In this document: one piece after another, positions 36,341-45,954 of the stretch
How the letters are laid out: each line of letters starts with the position of its first letter
How positions within the stretch are numbered: the stretch's first letter is position 1
Assembly: GCA_937967795.1 (NCBI GenBank)
Contig: CALBSK010000033.1
Location: 27,498-91,497, forward strand
Reading direction: 5' to 3'
DNA length: 64,000 bases
DNA from: an uncultured Alphaproteobacteria bacterium
GTDB lineage: Bacteria; Pseudomonadota; Alphaproteobacteria; UBA9655
Program-made: the position numbers and the translations under genes
The notes under the pieces: model-generated
Told to the model about the DNA's origin: nothing
Database searches by the model: none
What the model saw: only the letters and a program-made list of their open reading frames with translations

Positions 36341-38881
36341 ATGCTTCGTTTCTTTTCGTGGATAGGTATCATTTTTTTTACGTTAGGGCTTGCGGGGGCC
36401 ACCGGCGCACTAATGGTTTTGTATTATTTTGGACGAGGCCTTCCCGATTATGCTCAACTTGCAAAATATGAACCGCCTGTCGTCAGTCGACTTTATGCGA
36501 GTGATGGGCGCCTTTTTGCGGAATATGCTACCCAAAAACGTGTGTTTGTCCCTATTGAAGCTATCCCTCGACGTATTATCCAAACATTTTTGGCTGCTGA
36601 AGATAAGAATTTTTATGAACATTCAGGCCTTGATTTCTTTGGAATTATAAGAGCTGCCGTTTTTAATTTAAGCCAAATGGGGACCAAAAAACGTCCGATG
36701 GGAGCGTCGACCATTACACAGCAAGTTGCCAAGAATCTTCTTCTTTCAGGCATAGCCACCCAAGCTTCTTATGACCGAAAAATCAAAGAAGCTATTCTTT
36801 CTTTTCGGATAGAAAACGCACTGAGTAAAGATCGAATATTAGAGATTTATCTTAACGAGATTTATTTAGGAGCGAGTTCTTATGGTGTAGGAGCCGCCGC
36901 CCTTAATTATTTTAATAAATCTTTAGATGAGCTTTCAATTGCAGAAGCCGCCTTTCTGGCGGGTCTTCCTAAAGCACCAAGTAAATATAATCCTACTCAT
37001 AACTATGCTGCTGCTAAGGCGCGACGAGATTGGGTAATTACGCGAATGTATGAAGAAGGAGTGATCACGTCTGAAGAAGCACTCGCTGCTAAAAAAGAAC
37101 CCATTGAGCTGAAACGTCCTGATCCCATGCATGTGGTGAAAGCTGATTATTTTGCAGAAGAAGTACGCCGTCATCTTATTTCTAAATATAATGAGGCTTC
37201 TTTGTATAAAGGCGGTCTTACAGTTCGCACGACACTTAATCCTCGTCTTCAAAAAATAGCGGATTGGGCCTTACGAAAGGGTCTTATGACCTATGATCGA
37301 CGTCATGGATGGCGAGGGGCGTTTCAACATATAAACCTAAAAGACTCAGCCAAAGAAACTTGGTTGCCTCACCTTATGGGAATTATCGAACCTCCTGGGC
37401 TTGGGTCATGGCAGATTGCCATCGTTTTAAAAGTGGCAGATAAGAGTACTAAAATTGGTCTTAAATCCGGCGAAGAAGGAATAATCCCCCTTTCTGAATT
37501 AACGTGGGCAAGAAAAGCTTTACAAACTATAAACCTCTCTCCTGATAATGAAACCGTTCCTCAAGTCTACGTGGGTCCTCCTATTCTGCGTACAAGTGAT
37601 GTTTTAGCGGTGGGAGATGTCATTCTGGTGGATCGTGTTCAGGGAAAAGAAAAAACATATAGCCTTCAGCAAATCCCCGCGGTGAGCGGGGGATTTGTGG
37701 TTATGGATCCTCATACAGGTCGAATTCTTGCGATGAGTGGAGGCTTTAGCTTCGAGACAAGCCAATTTAACCGTGTCTCCCAAGCGCTTCGCCAACCGGG
37801 TTCTGCGATTAAACCTTTTGTTTATTTGGCAGCGATGGAACGAGGATTTTCACCAGCAACAATTGTCTCTGATTCTCCTATATCAATTGCTATGGGCCGT
37901 GGGTTAGGAATTTATTCTCCTAAAAACGTAACCACTAATTATTATGGACGCGTTCCTCTCCGTATCGGTCTGCAAAAATCATTAAACATGATGACCATTC
38001 GGTTAGTACACGAATATGTGGGTATGAAACCTGTGGCGAGAATGATTGAGAAATTTGGAATTATAGATCATGTTCCGATGCAAATTGCCATGGCCCTAGG
38101 AGCAGGGGAGACCACCCTTTTGCGTCTCGCAACGGCCTATTCTATGCTTGCCAATGGAGGGAAAAGATTGGAACCTACGTTAATAGATCGTATTCAGGAT
38201 CGACATGGTAACACTATTTTTGCAGCGGATACCCGACTCTGCTCGAATTGCTTAAATCAACCTTGGATAAACCAAGCTCCGCCTGTCATTGAAGATCACA
38301 GAGAACAGATTGCGGATCCCCGAAGTATTTATCAGATTACGTCCATGCTAGAAGGAGCTGTACGAGCGGGATCAGCACAAAGGGCAAAAGTTTTGGGAAA
38401 AATTTTAGCAGCAAAAACAGGCACAACTAACAAAGAAAAGGAAGCCTGGACGTTTGCCTATACACCTGATTTGGTGGTGGGAACTTATGTGGGCTATGAT
38501 AATCCCCAACCTTTGGGTCATATGGAGGGAGGAGCGCGCGTGGCTCTTCCCCTTATCGTTGATTTTCTCGGAAAAGCTCTTGAGGGAATTCCCAGCAAAC
38601 CGTTTAAAATACCCTCCGGCATGAAATTGGTACGAATGAAGGAAATGACAGGACAACCCGCTCAAGCGAGTGAAGGAGGTATTTATGAAGCTTTGAAAGA
38701 CACTCAAACACTTCATGCCCAGCCTCCAGAATCCTCATATGAAACTTATTCAAACCCCCCCGAATTTTATAAGGAATCTATTTATGATCATCCTCAGCGA
38801 TCTTATTCTTCTCCCCCTTCTTATGTACCTCCCCCACAACCTGTGTCCCAACCTTTGACAGGTACAGGCGGATTGTATTAA
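36341..38881 (+). CDS. mrcA: Penicillin-binding protein 1A, bifunctional glycosyltransferase/transpeptidase
   Basis: This is a class A PBP of the inner membrane that polymerises and cross-links peptidoglycan. From ATG 36341 the protein is 846 aa. It has one membrane anchor (about 5-28), a GT51 domain with LAAEDKNFYEHSGLDFFGI and GASTITQQVAKNLLL, and an intervening OB-like region. The transpeptidase domain has RQPGSAIKPF (S-x-x-K), KSLNMM (S-x-N) and AAKTGTTNKEKEAW (K-T-G). A Pro/Tyr-rich tail closes it. The frame stays open upstream to 36260 without an ATG, and the ribosome site is poor, so the start is not fully certain. Confidence 0.94.
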   Translation: MLRFFSWIGIIFFTLGLAGATGALMVLYYFGRGLPDYAQLAKYEPPVVSRLYASDGRLFAEYATQKRVFVPIEAIPRRIIQTFLAAEDKNFYEHSGLDFFGIIRAAVFNLSQMGTKKRPMGASTITQQVAKNLLLSGIATQASYDRKIKEAILSFRIENALSKDRILEIYLNEIYLGASSYGVGAAALNYFNKSLDELSIAEAAFLAGLPKAPSKYNPTHNYAAAKARRDWVITRMYEEGVITSEEALAAKKEPIELKRPDPMHVVKADYFAEEVRRHLISKYNEASLYKGGLTVRTTLNPRLQKIADWALRKGLMTYDRRHGWRGAFQHINLKDSAKETWLPHLMGIIEPPGLGSWQIAIVLKVADKSTKIGLKSGEEGIIPLSELTWARKALQTINLSPDNETVPQVYVGPPILRTSDVLAVGDVILVDRVQGKEKTYSLQQIPAVSGGFVVMDPHTGRILAMSGGFSFETSQFNRVSQALRQPGSAIKPFVYLAAMERGFSPATIVSDSPISIAMGRGLGIYSPKNVTTNYYGRVPLRIGLQKSLNMMTIRLVHEYVGMKPVARMIEKFGIIDHVPMQIAMALGAGETTLLRLATAYSMLANGGKRLEPTLIDRIQDRHGNTIFAADTRLCSNCLNQPWINQAPPVIEDHREQIADPRSIYQITSMLEGAVRAGSAQRAKVLGKILAAKTGTTNKEKEAWTFAYTPDLVVGTYVGYDNPQPLGHMEGGARVALPLIVDFLGKALEGIPSKPFKIPSGMKLVRMKEMTGQPAQASEGGIYEALKDTQTLHAQPPESSYETYSNPPEFYKESIYDHPQRSYSSPPSYVPPPQPVSQPLTGTGGLY

Positions 38882-38898
38882 CTACGAGATGTTGACAG

Positions 38899-39291
38899 AT
38901 GTATACACAAATCACTTATCAAATTAAAATTACGGTTGAACCGATCTTCTTAGAAAACCAATCCTTGCCTTTGGATAACCAATACGTTTGGGCTTATCGG
39001 GTATGGATTGAAAATCAAGGGCAGGAAACAGTCCAGCTTTTAGCGCGCACGTGGCATATTACAGATTCTAAGGGCATTACCCTTGAAGTCAAAGGAGAAG
39101 GCGTTGTTGGAGAAAAACCCTGTATTTTGCCAGGAAAAATTTATCACTATACAAGTGGAACGCCTCTTTCAACGCCTTCAGGAATGATGGAAGGGCTTTA
39201 TCATATGAAGACAACATCAGGTCAGACTTTTGACGTTATTATTCCAGCCTTTTCTCTCGACAGTCCCTATGAAACCCAAGAGAAGCATTAG
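38899..39291 (+). CDS. apaG: ApaG domain protein
   Basis: A 130-aa protein that is nearly all ApaG domain, a fibronectin-III-like beta sandwich. Conserved pieces are NQYVWAYRVWIENQGQETVQ, LLARTWHITDSKG, VKGEGVVGEKPCILPGK, YHYTSGTPLSTPSGMMEG and FDVIIPAFSLDSP. The biochemical role of ApaG is not settled; in some bacteria mutants show changed Co/Mg handling. It follows the PBP1A gene by 17 bp and probably shares its transcript. Confidence 0.95.
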   Translation: MYTQITYQIKITVEPIFLENQSLPLDNQYVWAYRVWIENQGQETVQLLARTWHITDSKGITLEVKGEGVVGEKPCILPGKIYHYTSGTPLSTPSGMMEGLYHMKTTSGQTFDVIIPAFSLDSPYETQEKH

Positions 39292-39447
39292 GAATTATAC
39301 CCCTTCCGGACGATTTCCTTTAAATTTCGGAGACCAGCTTCTCTCTCTCATGTTTCAGATTCTTATATTCCTCAGAGAGTCAGGGCTACTTCATATAAAT
39401 GATTTTAGATCCTCGGGTCAATAAATGCTAAGCTCGCATAATTTCAT

Positions 39448-39586
39448 GGGAGGCAACCCTCCCTCTCGTAAGTCTTTAACTTGACATGAAGTTAATATTC
39501 TGTGTTTGCTTCTTTTTTTTCAAGAAACTTCGGCTCCCAGGGCTTACGAAGGATAAACTTTTAATTTTCTCATTCGTAGCCCTGGG
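39448..39586. repeat. Two hairpins in the apaG-downstream gap (39292-39599)
   Basis: The 308-bp gap has no gene. It holds a small hairpin (GGGAGG, CAAC, CCTCCC at 39448-39463) and a larger imperfect inverted repeat with arms 39536-39550 and 39573-39586 (left CCCAGGGCTTACGAA, right TTCGTAGCCCTGGG, one bulged T, 22-base loop). Neither is followed by a good U-tract on the strand that would terminate apaG or the minus-strand gene beyond. This may be a remnant of a palindromic repeat. Confidence 0.45.
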
Positions 39587-39599
39587 AAACCACTCCTCT

Positions 39600-40757
39600 T
39601 TACATCTGAGAAAGAATTTTCTTAATAAGGGTTTCTTTTTCAGTTTGTAATTCGGAATAGCGGGCCTCATTTTGGGTAAGAGAACGCTGCTCTTTGATGA
39701 GTGCGTCTATTCTGACAAAAGAATTTTCATGAAAATGTAAAGTTTTATGCGTTTCCTTTTGCTTAATAGTGTCTAATAACTTAGCTTGCTCTACAAGAGA
39801 GAGACCCCCTTTCAGGATTTGAACTAAGCTATTCTTTTGCGTCTTCTCATTGGCATAATGAACCCAACTTGGCTTAAAGTAACGACAGAATGTAGAATCT
39901 TCACATACATCTCTATAATTTTGCATATGAAAACAACCGTAGTCTAGATAAGCGCTAACGGAGGGCATAATTTTTATGGAACTAAACCCTTTTTCTACCG
40001 ATTCCTTATTTGGTAGGGCCTTCACGGAAAGTTTTTCCTTATTTGGTAGGGCCTTCACGGAAAGTTTTTTCAACACGCTCTCACTAAAGTAGAATTCAAC
40101 TTCAGCAGGGATAAAAAGTAGATCTCCTATGAGTTTTTCTATTTTGGTCTGATTGTTTTCGTTTCCTTCAATGTAAATCTTTTTAAGAGCGGCACTCCGA
40201 CTTTGACCAGCGTTATTCCCAGAAAAATAAATTTTCAAGTCTTTCCAATCCTCCTTTTTCATTCCCTGAATATCAAAAGTAGCGGAGTCTGCTTTGTCTA
40301 AAGCTGCAAATACGTATTGGTTAGACATACCCTTATGCGTTAAATCTACATTGCATTCTTCTTTGAAATAAGTACCTTCCTTTTTTTTGTTTTTGTCAAA
40401 AAATTCCTGTGAGTGCACTTCATAACTCGTTCTCGTGTCAATTTTTCCATCTTCATGCACGAAACCATCAATTTGCCTACCAAGAGCCTCCTGTACTATA
40501 ATTTTTTGCTTATCAGAGATATCTTCGTGAAAATTAAGGCGGACGGCTTGGCCCTGATTAACGAAGTCAATTATATGGCGGGGATTTGCTGCAAACTTAC
40601 GAAGCTCAGCTAGAGCGCGATTAAATTTCTTGCCACTCTTATGAAAAACAATTTTTTTCCCACCCGTACCATCATCCAGATAATCAAAATATTTTCCTGC
40701 TTCCACAGAATACGGCGCTACCAACACACTCGTTAATAAATAAACAAACTTTTTCAT
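39600..40757 (-). CDS. Secreted protein of unknown function with an internal 11-residue duplication
   Basis: A 385-aa protein with a signal peptide (MKKFVYLLTSVLVAPYSVEA). The mature part is charged and Lys-rich, with scattered Cys (ECNVDL, YGCFHMQNYRDVCEDSTFC) that could form disulphides in the periplasm or outside. Residues about 231-252 hold two perfect copies of KLSVKALPNKE, caused by a 33-bp tandem duplication. The end is helical (LIKEQRSLTQNEARYSEL). A cluster of polar, Asn/Lys-rich sequence is unlike the housekeeping genes around it. I recognise no family. Confidence 0.78.
   Translation of the reverse strand: MKKFVYLLTSVLVAPYSVEAGKYFDYLDDGTGGKKIVFHKSGKKFNRALAELRKFAANPRHIIDFVNQGQAVRLNFHEDISDKQKIIVQEALGRQIDGFVHEDGKIDTRTSYEVHSQEFFDKNKKKEGTYFKEECNVDLTHKGMSNQYVFAALDKADSATFDIQGMKKEDWKDLKIYFSGNNAGQSRSAALKKIYIEGNENNQTKIEKLIGDLLFIPAEVEFYFSESVLKKLSVKALPNKEKLSVKALPNKESVEKGFSSIKIMPSVSAYLDYGCFHMQNYRDVCEDSTFCRYFKPSWVHYANEKTQKNSLVQILKGGLSLVEQAKLLDTIKQKETHKTLHFHENSFVRIDALIKEQRSLTQNEARYSELQTEKETLIKKILSQM
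40002..40067. repeat. 33-bp perfect tandem duplication inside the secreted protein gene
   Basis: Positions 40002-40034 and 40035-40067 are identical. Being a multiple of three it adds 11 residues without breaking the frame. Perfect identity suggests a recent event or slippage-prone site. Confidence 0.9.
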
Positions 40758-40910
40758 ATACCATTCCTTTCAAAACACTTTATTCAAAACAAAATTAACC
40801 ATACGGTCGCTTTCACCTATAAACCCTATATTTTTCTTTTTCAAGTAAAAAAGATACATTTATTATCAATAACATTTAGAAGCGCTTAGCTCAGAAGAAA
40901 AGATCGCGTT

Positions 40911-42200
40911 TTATCCCTCCGCTTTTAAAAAAATAGGGCGATAGAAAGAAGTTTCCTGTGTCGTGTTTTTCTTCCGGAAATGAGCCTCAATAAGAGAGAC
41001 GGCTCCCCAGCCCATGAGCCCCCCAAAGCAAAAGTAGCATGAAAGAAGAAAAGGTCCGTTGCTGAATGTAGATAACCAAGAGGCAACAAGGGGCGCTGTC
41101 CCCCCAAAGAGGCTCATCCCAAGGGAATAACTAATGGCAGCCGATCGATAGCGTTGAGAAGGATTAAATACTTCTACAATAAGCGTATTCATGGGCCCCA
41201 TAAAAATGGAGGCGAGAAAAGAGATAGAGACCAATACGAAGAGACCGGCTATAAAGTTTCCCAAATTTAAAAGATATAAAAGAGGAATAACTGACAGAGT
41301 GAGAGCTAACGCGCCGCCTTTCATGATAGCAAACCGTCCCCACCGATCTGATAAAGATCCAAAAAGAATGATGCCCGTCATCATACAAAAAGTCGCTACA
41401 ATAGGAATAAACATCATGACGCTTTTAGAAAGAAGAAAAGTCTCTTTCAAAGAATTGGGCATATAGACCGTTAAAGTATATAGAAAAATTCCTGAAAACC
41501 CCGCAATACCCATGCACGCCAGAAAAATCGTAGGAGCTTTAAGAAAATCTTGCAGAAACGCTCCTCGAGGCATTTTTTTTGAATGGCTAAATTCGGCTGC
41601 CTCTTGAATTTGTGTGCGAATATAAAGGCCTACCCCTATAATTAAAAAACCGATGATAAAGGGGAGGCGCCATCCCCAAGAGGGCATCATGGGTAAGGTG
41701 AAGAGAAAACTTGTTAAAGACCCCAAAAAGACCCCTCCCATGTACCCCGCAACGACAAAGCTCCCTACAGCTCCTCGCCGTTCAGGGGAGCTGTGCTCAA
41801 CAGCCAAGATAATGCCTCCCGTGTATTCTCCTCCTACAGAAATTCCTTGAAGAATTCTTATGATAAAAATGCTGATTGAAGCCCACACACCAATGGTTTC
41901 GTAGGAGGGGAGAATTCCTATAGCAAGAGTTGAAAGAGCCATCAGCGTGGCCGAGAAAAAAAGCGCCTTTTTTCGACCCAAATGATCCCCTATGTAGCCG
42001 AAGACAATCGCTCCTAAAGGGCGTGCAAAAAAACCAACGCAAAAAGCTGTATAGCTCTGAATTAAACTGGAAAAAGGGTGAGCGGAATTAAAAAAAATAG
42101 GAGCAAGTGTCGACGCCATCAGGCCAAATACGATAAAATCGTAAATTTCTAAAACGCCCCCCACAATGGAAGCGCCTAAAACTTTTCGGTTTAATTTCAT
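40911..42200 (-). CDS. MFS transporter, metabolite:H+ symporter (ProP-like) family
   Basis: A 429-aa protein with 12 predicted membrane segments. It starts VLGASIVGGVLEIYDFIVFG, typical of the MHS family that includes ProP. It has the MFS loop 2-3 motif GYIGDHLGRKKALFFSA, then RILQGISVGGEYTGGI, EHSSPERRGAVGSF, and the second MFS loop FGSLSDRWGRFAIMKGGA. Such carriers import small metabolites or osmolytes such as proline, betaine or dicarboxylates with protons, and they are abundant in intracellular alphaproteobacteria. The substrate cannot be assigned here. Confidence 0.9.
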   Translation of the reverse strand: MKLNRKVLGASIVGGVLEIYDFIVFGLMASTLAPIFFNSAHPFSSLIQSYTAFCVGFFARPLGAIVFGYIGDHLGRKKALFFSATLMALSTLAIGILPSYETIGVWASISIFIIRILQGISVGGEYTGGIILAVEHSSPERRGAVGSFVVAGYMGGVFLGSLTSFLFTLPMMPSWGWRLPFIIGFLIIGVGLYIRTQIQEAAEFSHSKKMPRGAFLQDFLKAPTIFLACMGIAGFSGIFLYTLTVYMPNSLKETFLLSKSVMMFIPIVATFCMMTGIILFGSLSDRWGRFAIMKGGALALTLSVIPLLYLLNLGNFIAGLFVLVSISFLASIFMGPMNTLIVEVFNPSQRYRSAAISYSLGMSLFGGTAPLVASWLSTFSNGPFLLSCYFCFGGLMGWGAVSLIEAHFRKKNTTQETSFYRPIFLKAEG

Positions 42201-42255
42201 GATATTAACTTAACCTCCCTAAAGATCATATAGAAGAGGAATAATAATATCGGCA

Positions 42256-43116
42256 TCAATTTTCAAGATATTTTAATAAATCTTTATCTTTACAAAAATT
42301 TGACACGAACAAATCAATCAATCGACTCCGAGAGTTAACCTCAGCTTTACTTTTAATATTTTCAAGATAACTCTCAACCGTTCTTTGTGAAATATTCAAA
42401 AGTTTTCCAACCTCTTTTGCGCTTTTCCCACGGCTCAACCAAGCCAAGGTTTTAAACTCTTGGGGAGAGAGACCAATATCTTGTCCCTCTATATTGAAGA
42501 AAAATCTTTGGATGGGAGTGGAAGAAAGAAACTTTTGAATATTTTCATTCTCATCCGAAGAAATAGGCTGCTTTTTTTCAAAAATGAGGGGGGAAAGTGT
42601 GGGGGTAGCTGCCCTCTTAATGTCTTTCCAGCTCATAATGTCATTGAGTTTGTCTTTAAAATAAAATGAGAATCTTTCCAACAATTTTATATTATTGACA
42701 CAATACTCAACGGCACTCGTATTGTCTCGGGTGGAAGCAAAATAAAAGGCTTCAACGTTTGGGCCGCTATTTTTGTAAAAAGATAAGGTATTCCAAATAT
42801 TAAGCTCATAAAGCGCAGATAAAAAAGCATTGCTTTTATCGGGTTCTCCGATTCGAAAAGAAAGAAACTTCTCACCCGTCAGCGCAGAACTCACTTCATT
42901 TTCGTAATTAGAGATGATTCTGTCATTAAAATTTTCTTGGCAAAAAGTGGTCCACGCCAGATTATTGGATAAGCCAAAGCTGCGCCCATCAGAAAAAAAT
43001 TTTCGATAGCCGAAGGTGCTAATTCCAAATAGTTGAGAAAGAGGTTTGAGAAGAGGCTTAATTTTTTCACAAACGGACTTAGAAAATTCTATATTATTTA
43101 CAATCTTATGATTCAT
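42256..43116 (-). CDS. LuxR-family transcriptional regulator (orphan)
   Basis: A 286-aa protein. The C-terminal 65 residues form a LuxR/NarL helix-turn-helix: IGLSPQEFKTLAWLSRGKSA, then KEVGKLLNISQRTVESYLEN. The N-terminal 200 residues do not show the Trp/Tyr/Asp pattern I would expect of an acyl-homoserine-lactone pocket with confidence, though the layout (ligand domain plus HTH) is that of LuxR solos. No luxI-type gene is nearby. It may sense a host or bacterial signal. It stands alone, 55 bp after the end of the MFS gene region, reading in the same direction. Confidence 0.82.
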   Translation of the reverse strand: MNHKIVNNIEFSKSVCEKIKPLLKPLSQLFGISTFGYRKFFSDGRSFGLSNNLAWTTFCQENFNDRIISNYENEVSSALTGEKFLSFRIGEPDKSNAFLSALYELNIWNTLSFYKNSGPNVEAFYFASTRDNTSAVEYCVNNIKLLERFSFYFKDKLNDIMSWKDIKRAATPTLSPLIFEKKQPISSDENENIQKFLSSTPIQRFFFNIEGQDIGLSPQEFKTLAWLSRGKSAKEVGKLLNISQRTVESYLENIKSKAEVNSRSRLIDLFVSNFCKDKDLLKYLEN

Positions 43117-43235
43117 CGGGTCTTCTTTCTATTGCTTAAAAAAAGCACTGTATAATTTAACGATAACAAAGAAAACAAAAAAATAATTTAAATACTTAAC
43201 AATCAGGTTTCCACTCAGTTCTTTAAGGAGAAAAT

Positions 43236-43292
43236 ATGTTTCTGAAAGGTACCGTAAAATTTACGGATATGGGGAGAAGAAAATTTATTTAA
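43236..43292 (+). pseudogene. Cold-shock-protein-like 18-codon scrap with a strong ribosome site
   Basis: ATG TTT CTG... encodes MFLKGTVKFTDMGRRKFI and stops. The start resembles the first strand of CspA proteins (GTVKFFN..KGFGFI), but the loop is changed and the rest of the domain is absent. AAGGAG five bases before the ATG is excellent. It is best read as a truncated csp gene or a tiny peptide gene. Confidence 0.35.
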
Positions 43293-44044
43293 AATTAAAG
43301 TTTTTTTGTTGACTAATTTTTATTAAGAGGATACTTATTAGTTTTATAGGGATTTGTAGACTCCTAAAAAAGCACCTGCAATCACTTTTAAAAGCAATCG
43401 CAGGCGTAAAAGTTGGTGGTGCTGGCTTTTTCTTATTATTTATATGATTTGTGGCGATGCCTCCCTTTCCCACAAATGCCAACATAAGGCCTAAATAACC
43501 CGCAATAGGCCTATATTCTAAGAAGGGTATAGTAACTTTTTTTAAAAGTCTATACCTTTCTTAATGGTCTAATCAGACAAGAGAATACAGATAAAAGCAG
43601 AAATTTTGAAGCCGCTTCTCTCAAAGAGGTGGTGTAATAAGTTCAGCAGAGTATTGTGGAGAAAAAATCCTTGTGCGGCAATTTTTTTAATTGGCCATAT
43701 CACAAATTTTCTGGATTTTTTATTTTTTTTATGAATAATCCATCATAGGTAGCGGGAGAAATTTCCCTGATCCAGTAGCCCTGGAGAAGGGAAAATCTCT
43801 TCCGAAATCGAGAGGGTACAGCTTAACTTTTTTAAGGGAAGCCCAGAGTCTGTGAAAAATGCCGGCTTTATTTCATGGATTCTTTTCTTAAGAGGAAGAG
43901 CTGCACAATCGGAGAGAAAGAAAGAAGCATCTGGAAGTTATCGTTCTTTCTTTTAAGGATAACGTAAGGGATCCCGGGATCTTCTTAAATTTGAGACAAT
44001 AAAAGGGTGAACAGACAAAAGGTAAAACACGAGCACTTTGATCC
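43293..44044. other. Long stretch without a credible gene, probably decayed
   Basis: The 752 bp between the csp-like scrap and the ABC transporter gene holds only short frames. Structural bits are visible: an imperfect 15-bp inverted repeat around 43376-43405 (CCTGC...GCAGG), AGGCCTA/TAGGCCT arms near 43487-43514, and a perfect 12-bp palindrome GATCCCGGGATC (43970-43981). The minus-strand 66-codon frame at 43285-43485 is possible but has a weak ribosome site. I see no transposase motif. Confidence 0.45.
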
Positions 44045-45790
44045 TTAAATTTCTTGGAGCTTCCACAGCTTTTTATACAAGCTTTTTTCATGATGAAGGA
44101 GAGCGTCGTGAGTGCCTTCCTCAATAATAGCTCCTTTATCTAAGACAATAATTCTATCCATAAATTTTAAAGTAGAAAGACGATGGGCAATCGCAATCAC
44201 CGTTTTTTCTTTGTCTTTAATGAGTAAATTAAGGCTTTCTTGGATAAACTTTTCCGTTTGACTATCAAGAGAGGACGTCGCTTCATCAAGAATAAGGATG
44301 GGTGCATTCTTCAGAAAGGCACGAGCAATGGCGATTCTTTGCCGTTGTCCACCTGAAAGCTTTATGCCCCTTTCTCCAACAAAACTCTCGTATTGTTCAG
44401 GTAAGCTCATAATAAATTCATGGATGTGGGCTTTTTTACTGGCCTCAATAACGTCTTCGTCCGTTGCGGTTGGATTACCATAACGTATATTTTCCTTTAA
44501 TGATCGATGAAACAATAGGGTGTCTTGGGGAATAACGGCAATGTTTTCCCTTAATGAGTCTTGCGTAACTTTGTTAATATCTTGGTGACCAATGATAATT
44601 TTACCCTTATTAAGGCTAAAATATCTCAGCAAAAGATTCACAAGAGAAGACTTTCCCGCCCCCGAATGTCCGACGAGCCCCACTTTTTCGCCGGGCTGAA
44701 CGATAAGGTTGAGGTCTTTAAAAACGGGATTTTTCTTATCATATCCAAAGGTAACGTTTTTGAACTCTATTGTGGGGATCTTGACGATAAGGGAAGAGGC
44801 ATTTTTTACATCTAAATTTTCTTGGGGAATATTTAAAATAGAAAGCGCACTTTTTAAATCTCCCATAGCGCGAGAAAACTCTTGTAGAGATATGGTAGCA
44901 AGCCAAATATCTTCTGCGATAACTAAGGTGATCCCAAAGACAAAGGCAAAATCTCCTATGGAGATTAATCCTTTCATTTTTAAATGAATCATAAAAAAGA
45001 GGGTGAAGGTAAACAGAATGAGATAAAGAAGCCCTCCCACAACTTGAATTTTAAAATCATATTTGTAAACACGAATTTGCTTTGGAATAAAATCATGGGT
45101 GATCTGCTCTTCTAAGGTTTTGAGTTCTCTTTTCCTGCTCGCAAAAGAGAAAAGAGAGATAATATTTGTTATTTTGTCTGAAATTTGACCAATCAAGGCA
45201 TGTCTGCTTTCTGTCTCATCAAAGGCAAGATAGTTTAACTTAAGGGAAAGTTTATATAGGATGGGAGCATAAAGGGCGCACCAAAGCATGATGAATAGAC
45301 CAAGATAAAAATTAATGAGGGCAAGAACAAAAAGATTCACAATAATTTTAAAAATTTTGACAGCTACTCCGTGGTGCATTTCTGCCCAAAATTTATCATA
45401 GCCATCGAGTATTCCCTTGATTTTACTACTAAGGGCACCTGTGAAATTATTTTGAAAGAATTCATAAGAATGATGTTGTACATAATCATAGGATTTTAAA
45501 AGGATTGAGCGCCTCACATAAGGCTCGGCTTTCCATTCGGCGATATTACTGATCCTCCATACGAGCTCGAGAATCAGTTGGGTCGCAAGGAATAAAACAA
45601 TGGGAAAGAGTATTTTTTGATAGGTTAAAGGCTCCTGATCCGCCATCGTATCGAGAAAGAGCTTGATGGCATAGTTATACGCAAAAGGATAAAAACCCCC
45701 GATGATGGGGGCCGCCATCATGAGGAGATACAGCCATTTATAAGGCTTTATGTGCTGCCAAAAAAAAGAGACGATGGTTTTATTGTGCAT
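44045..45790 (-). CDS. ABC transporter, fused permease/ATPase (MsbA-like exporter)
   Basis: A 581-aa half-transporter that would act as a homodimer in the inner membrane. Six membrane segments occupy about residues 15-310. The ATPase domain has Walker A GHSGAGKSS, Q-loop AVIPQDTLLFHRS, signature LSGGQRQRIAIARAF, Walker B ILILDEATSSLD and the H-loop AHRLSTL. It belongs to the lipid/multidrug exporter group; the substrate is not identifiable. Some rickettsial relatives have many paralogues of this type. A ribosome site GAG is present near the ATG. Confidence 0.9.
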   Translation of the reverse strand: MHNKTIVSFFWQHIKPYKWLYLLMMAAPIIGGFYPFAYNYAIKLFLDTMADQEPLTYQKILFPIVLFLATQLILELVWRISNIAEWKAEPYVRRSILLKSYDYVQHHSYEFFQNNFTGALSSKIKGILDGYDKFWAEMHHGVAVKIFKIIVNLFVLALINFYLGLFIMLWCALYAPILYKLSLKLNYLAFDETESRHALIGQISDKITNIISLFSFASRKRELKTLEEQITHDFIPKQIRVYKYDFKIQVVGGLLYLILFTFTLFFMIHLKMKGLISIGDFAFVFGITLVIAEDIWLATISLQEFSRAMGDLKSALSILNIPQENLDVKNASSLIVKIPTIEFKNVTFGYDKKNPVFKDLNLIVQPGEKVGLVGHSGAGKSSLVNLLLRYFSLNKGKIIIGHQDINKVTQDSLRENIAVIPQDTLLFHRSLKENIRYGNPTATDEDVIEASKKAHIHEFIMSLPEQYESFVGERGIKLSGGQRQRIAIARAFLKNAPILILDEATSSLDSQTEKFIQESLNLLIKDKEKTVIAIAHRLSTLKFMDRIIVLDKGAIIEEGTHDALLHHEKSLYKKLWKLQEI

Positions 45791-45954
45791 TTCTCATTAC
45801 CCAAGTAAACTTACGCATAAACGTTAAGGGTTTTAAGATTAGTCCTTTCCGAGTCAACAAAACAAGCTTTATAATGGAATCACCAATGATTGTCCTCCCG
45901 GGAATAAAACATTTACATTTTGATACGTCGGCCCTGGCGCTTTGCGTAAAAAAT

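Noticed and set aside
39230..39424. 64-codon frame after apaG
   Set aside because: It starts inside apaG in another frame, without a ribosome site; probably chance.
43285..43485. 66-codon minus-strand frame in the gene-free stretch
   Set aside because: Weak ribosome site, no recognisable motif, and an odd Lys/Ile-rich end; it overlaps the csp-like scrap. Left as non-coding.
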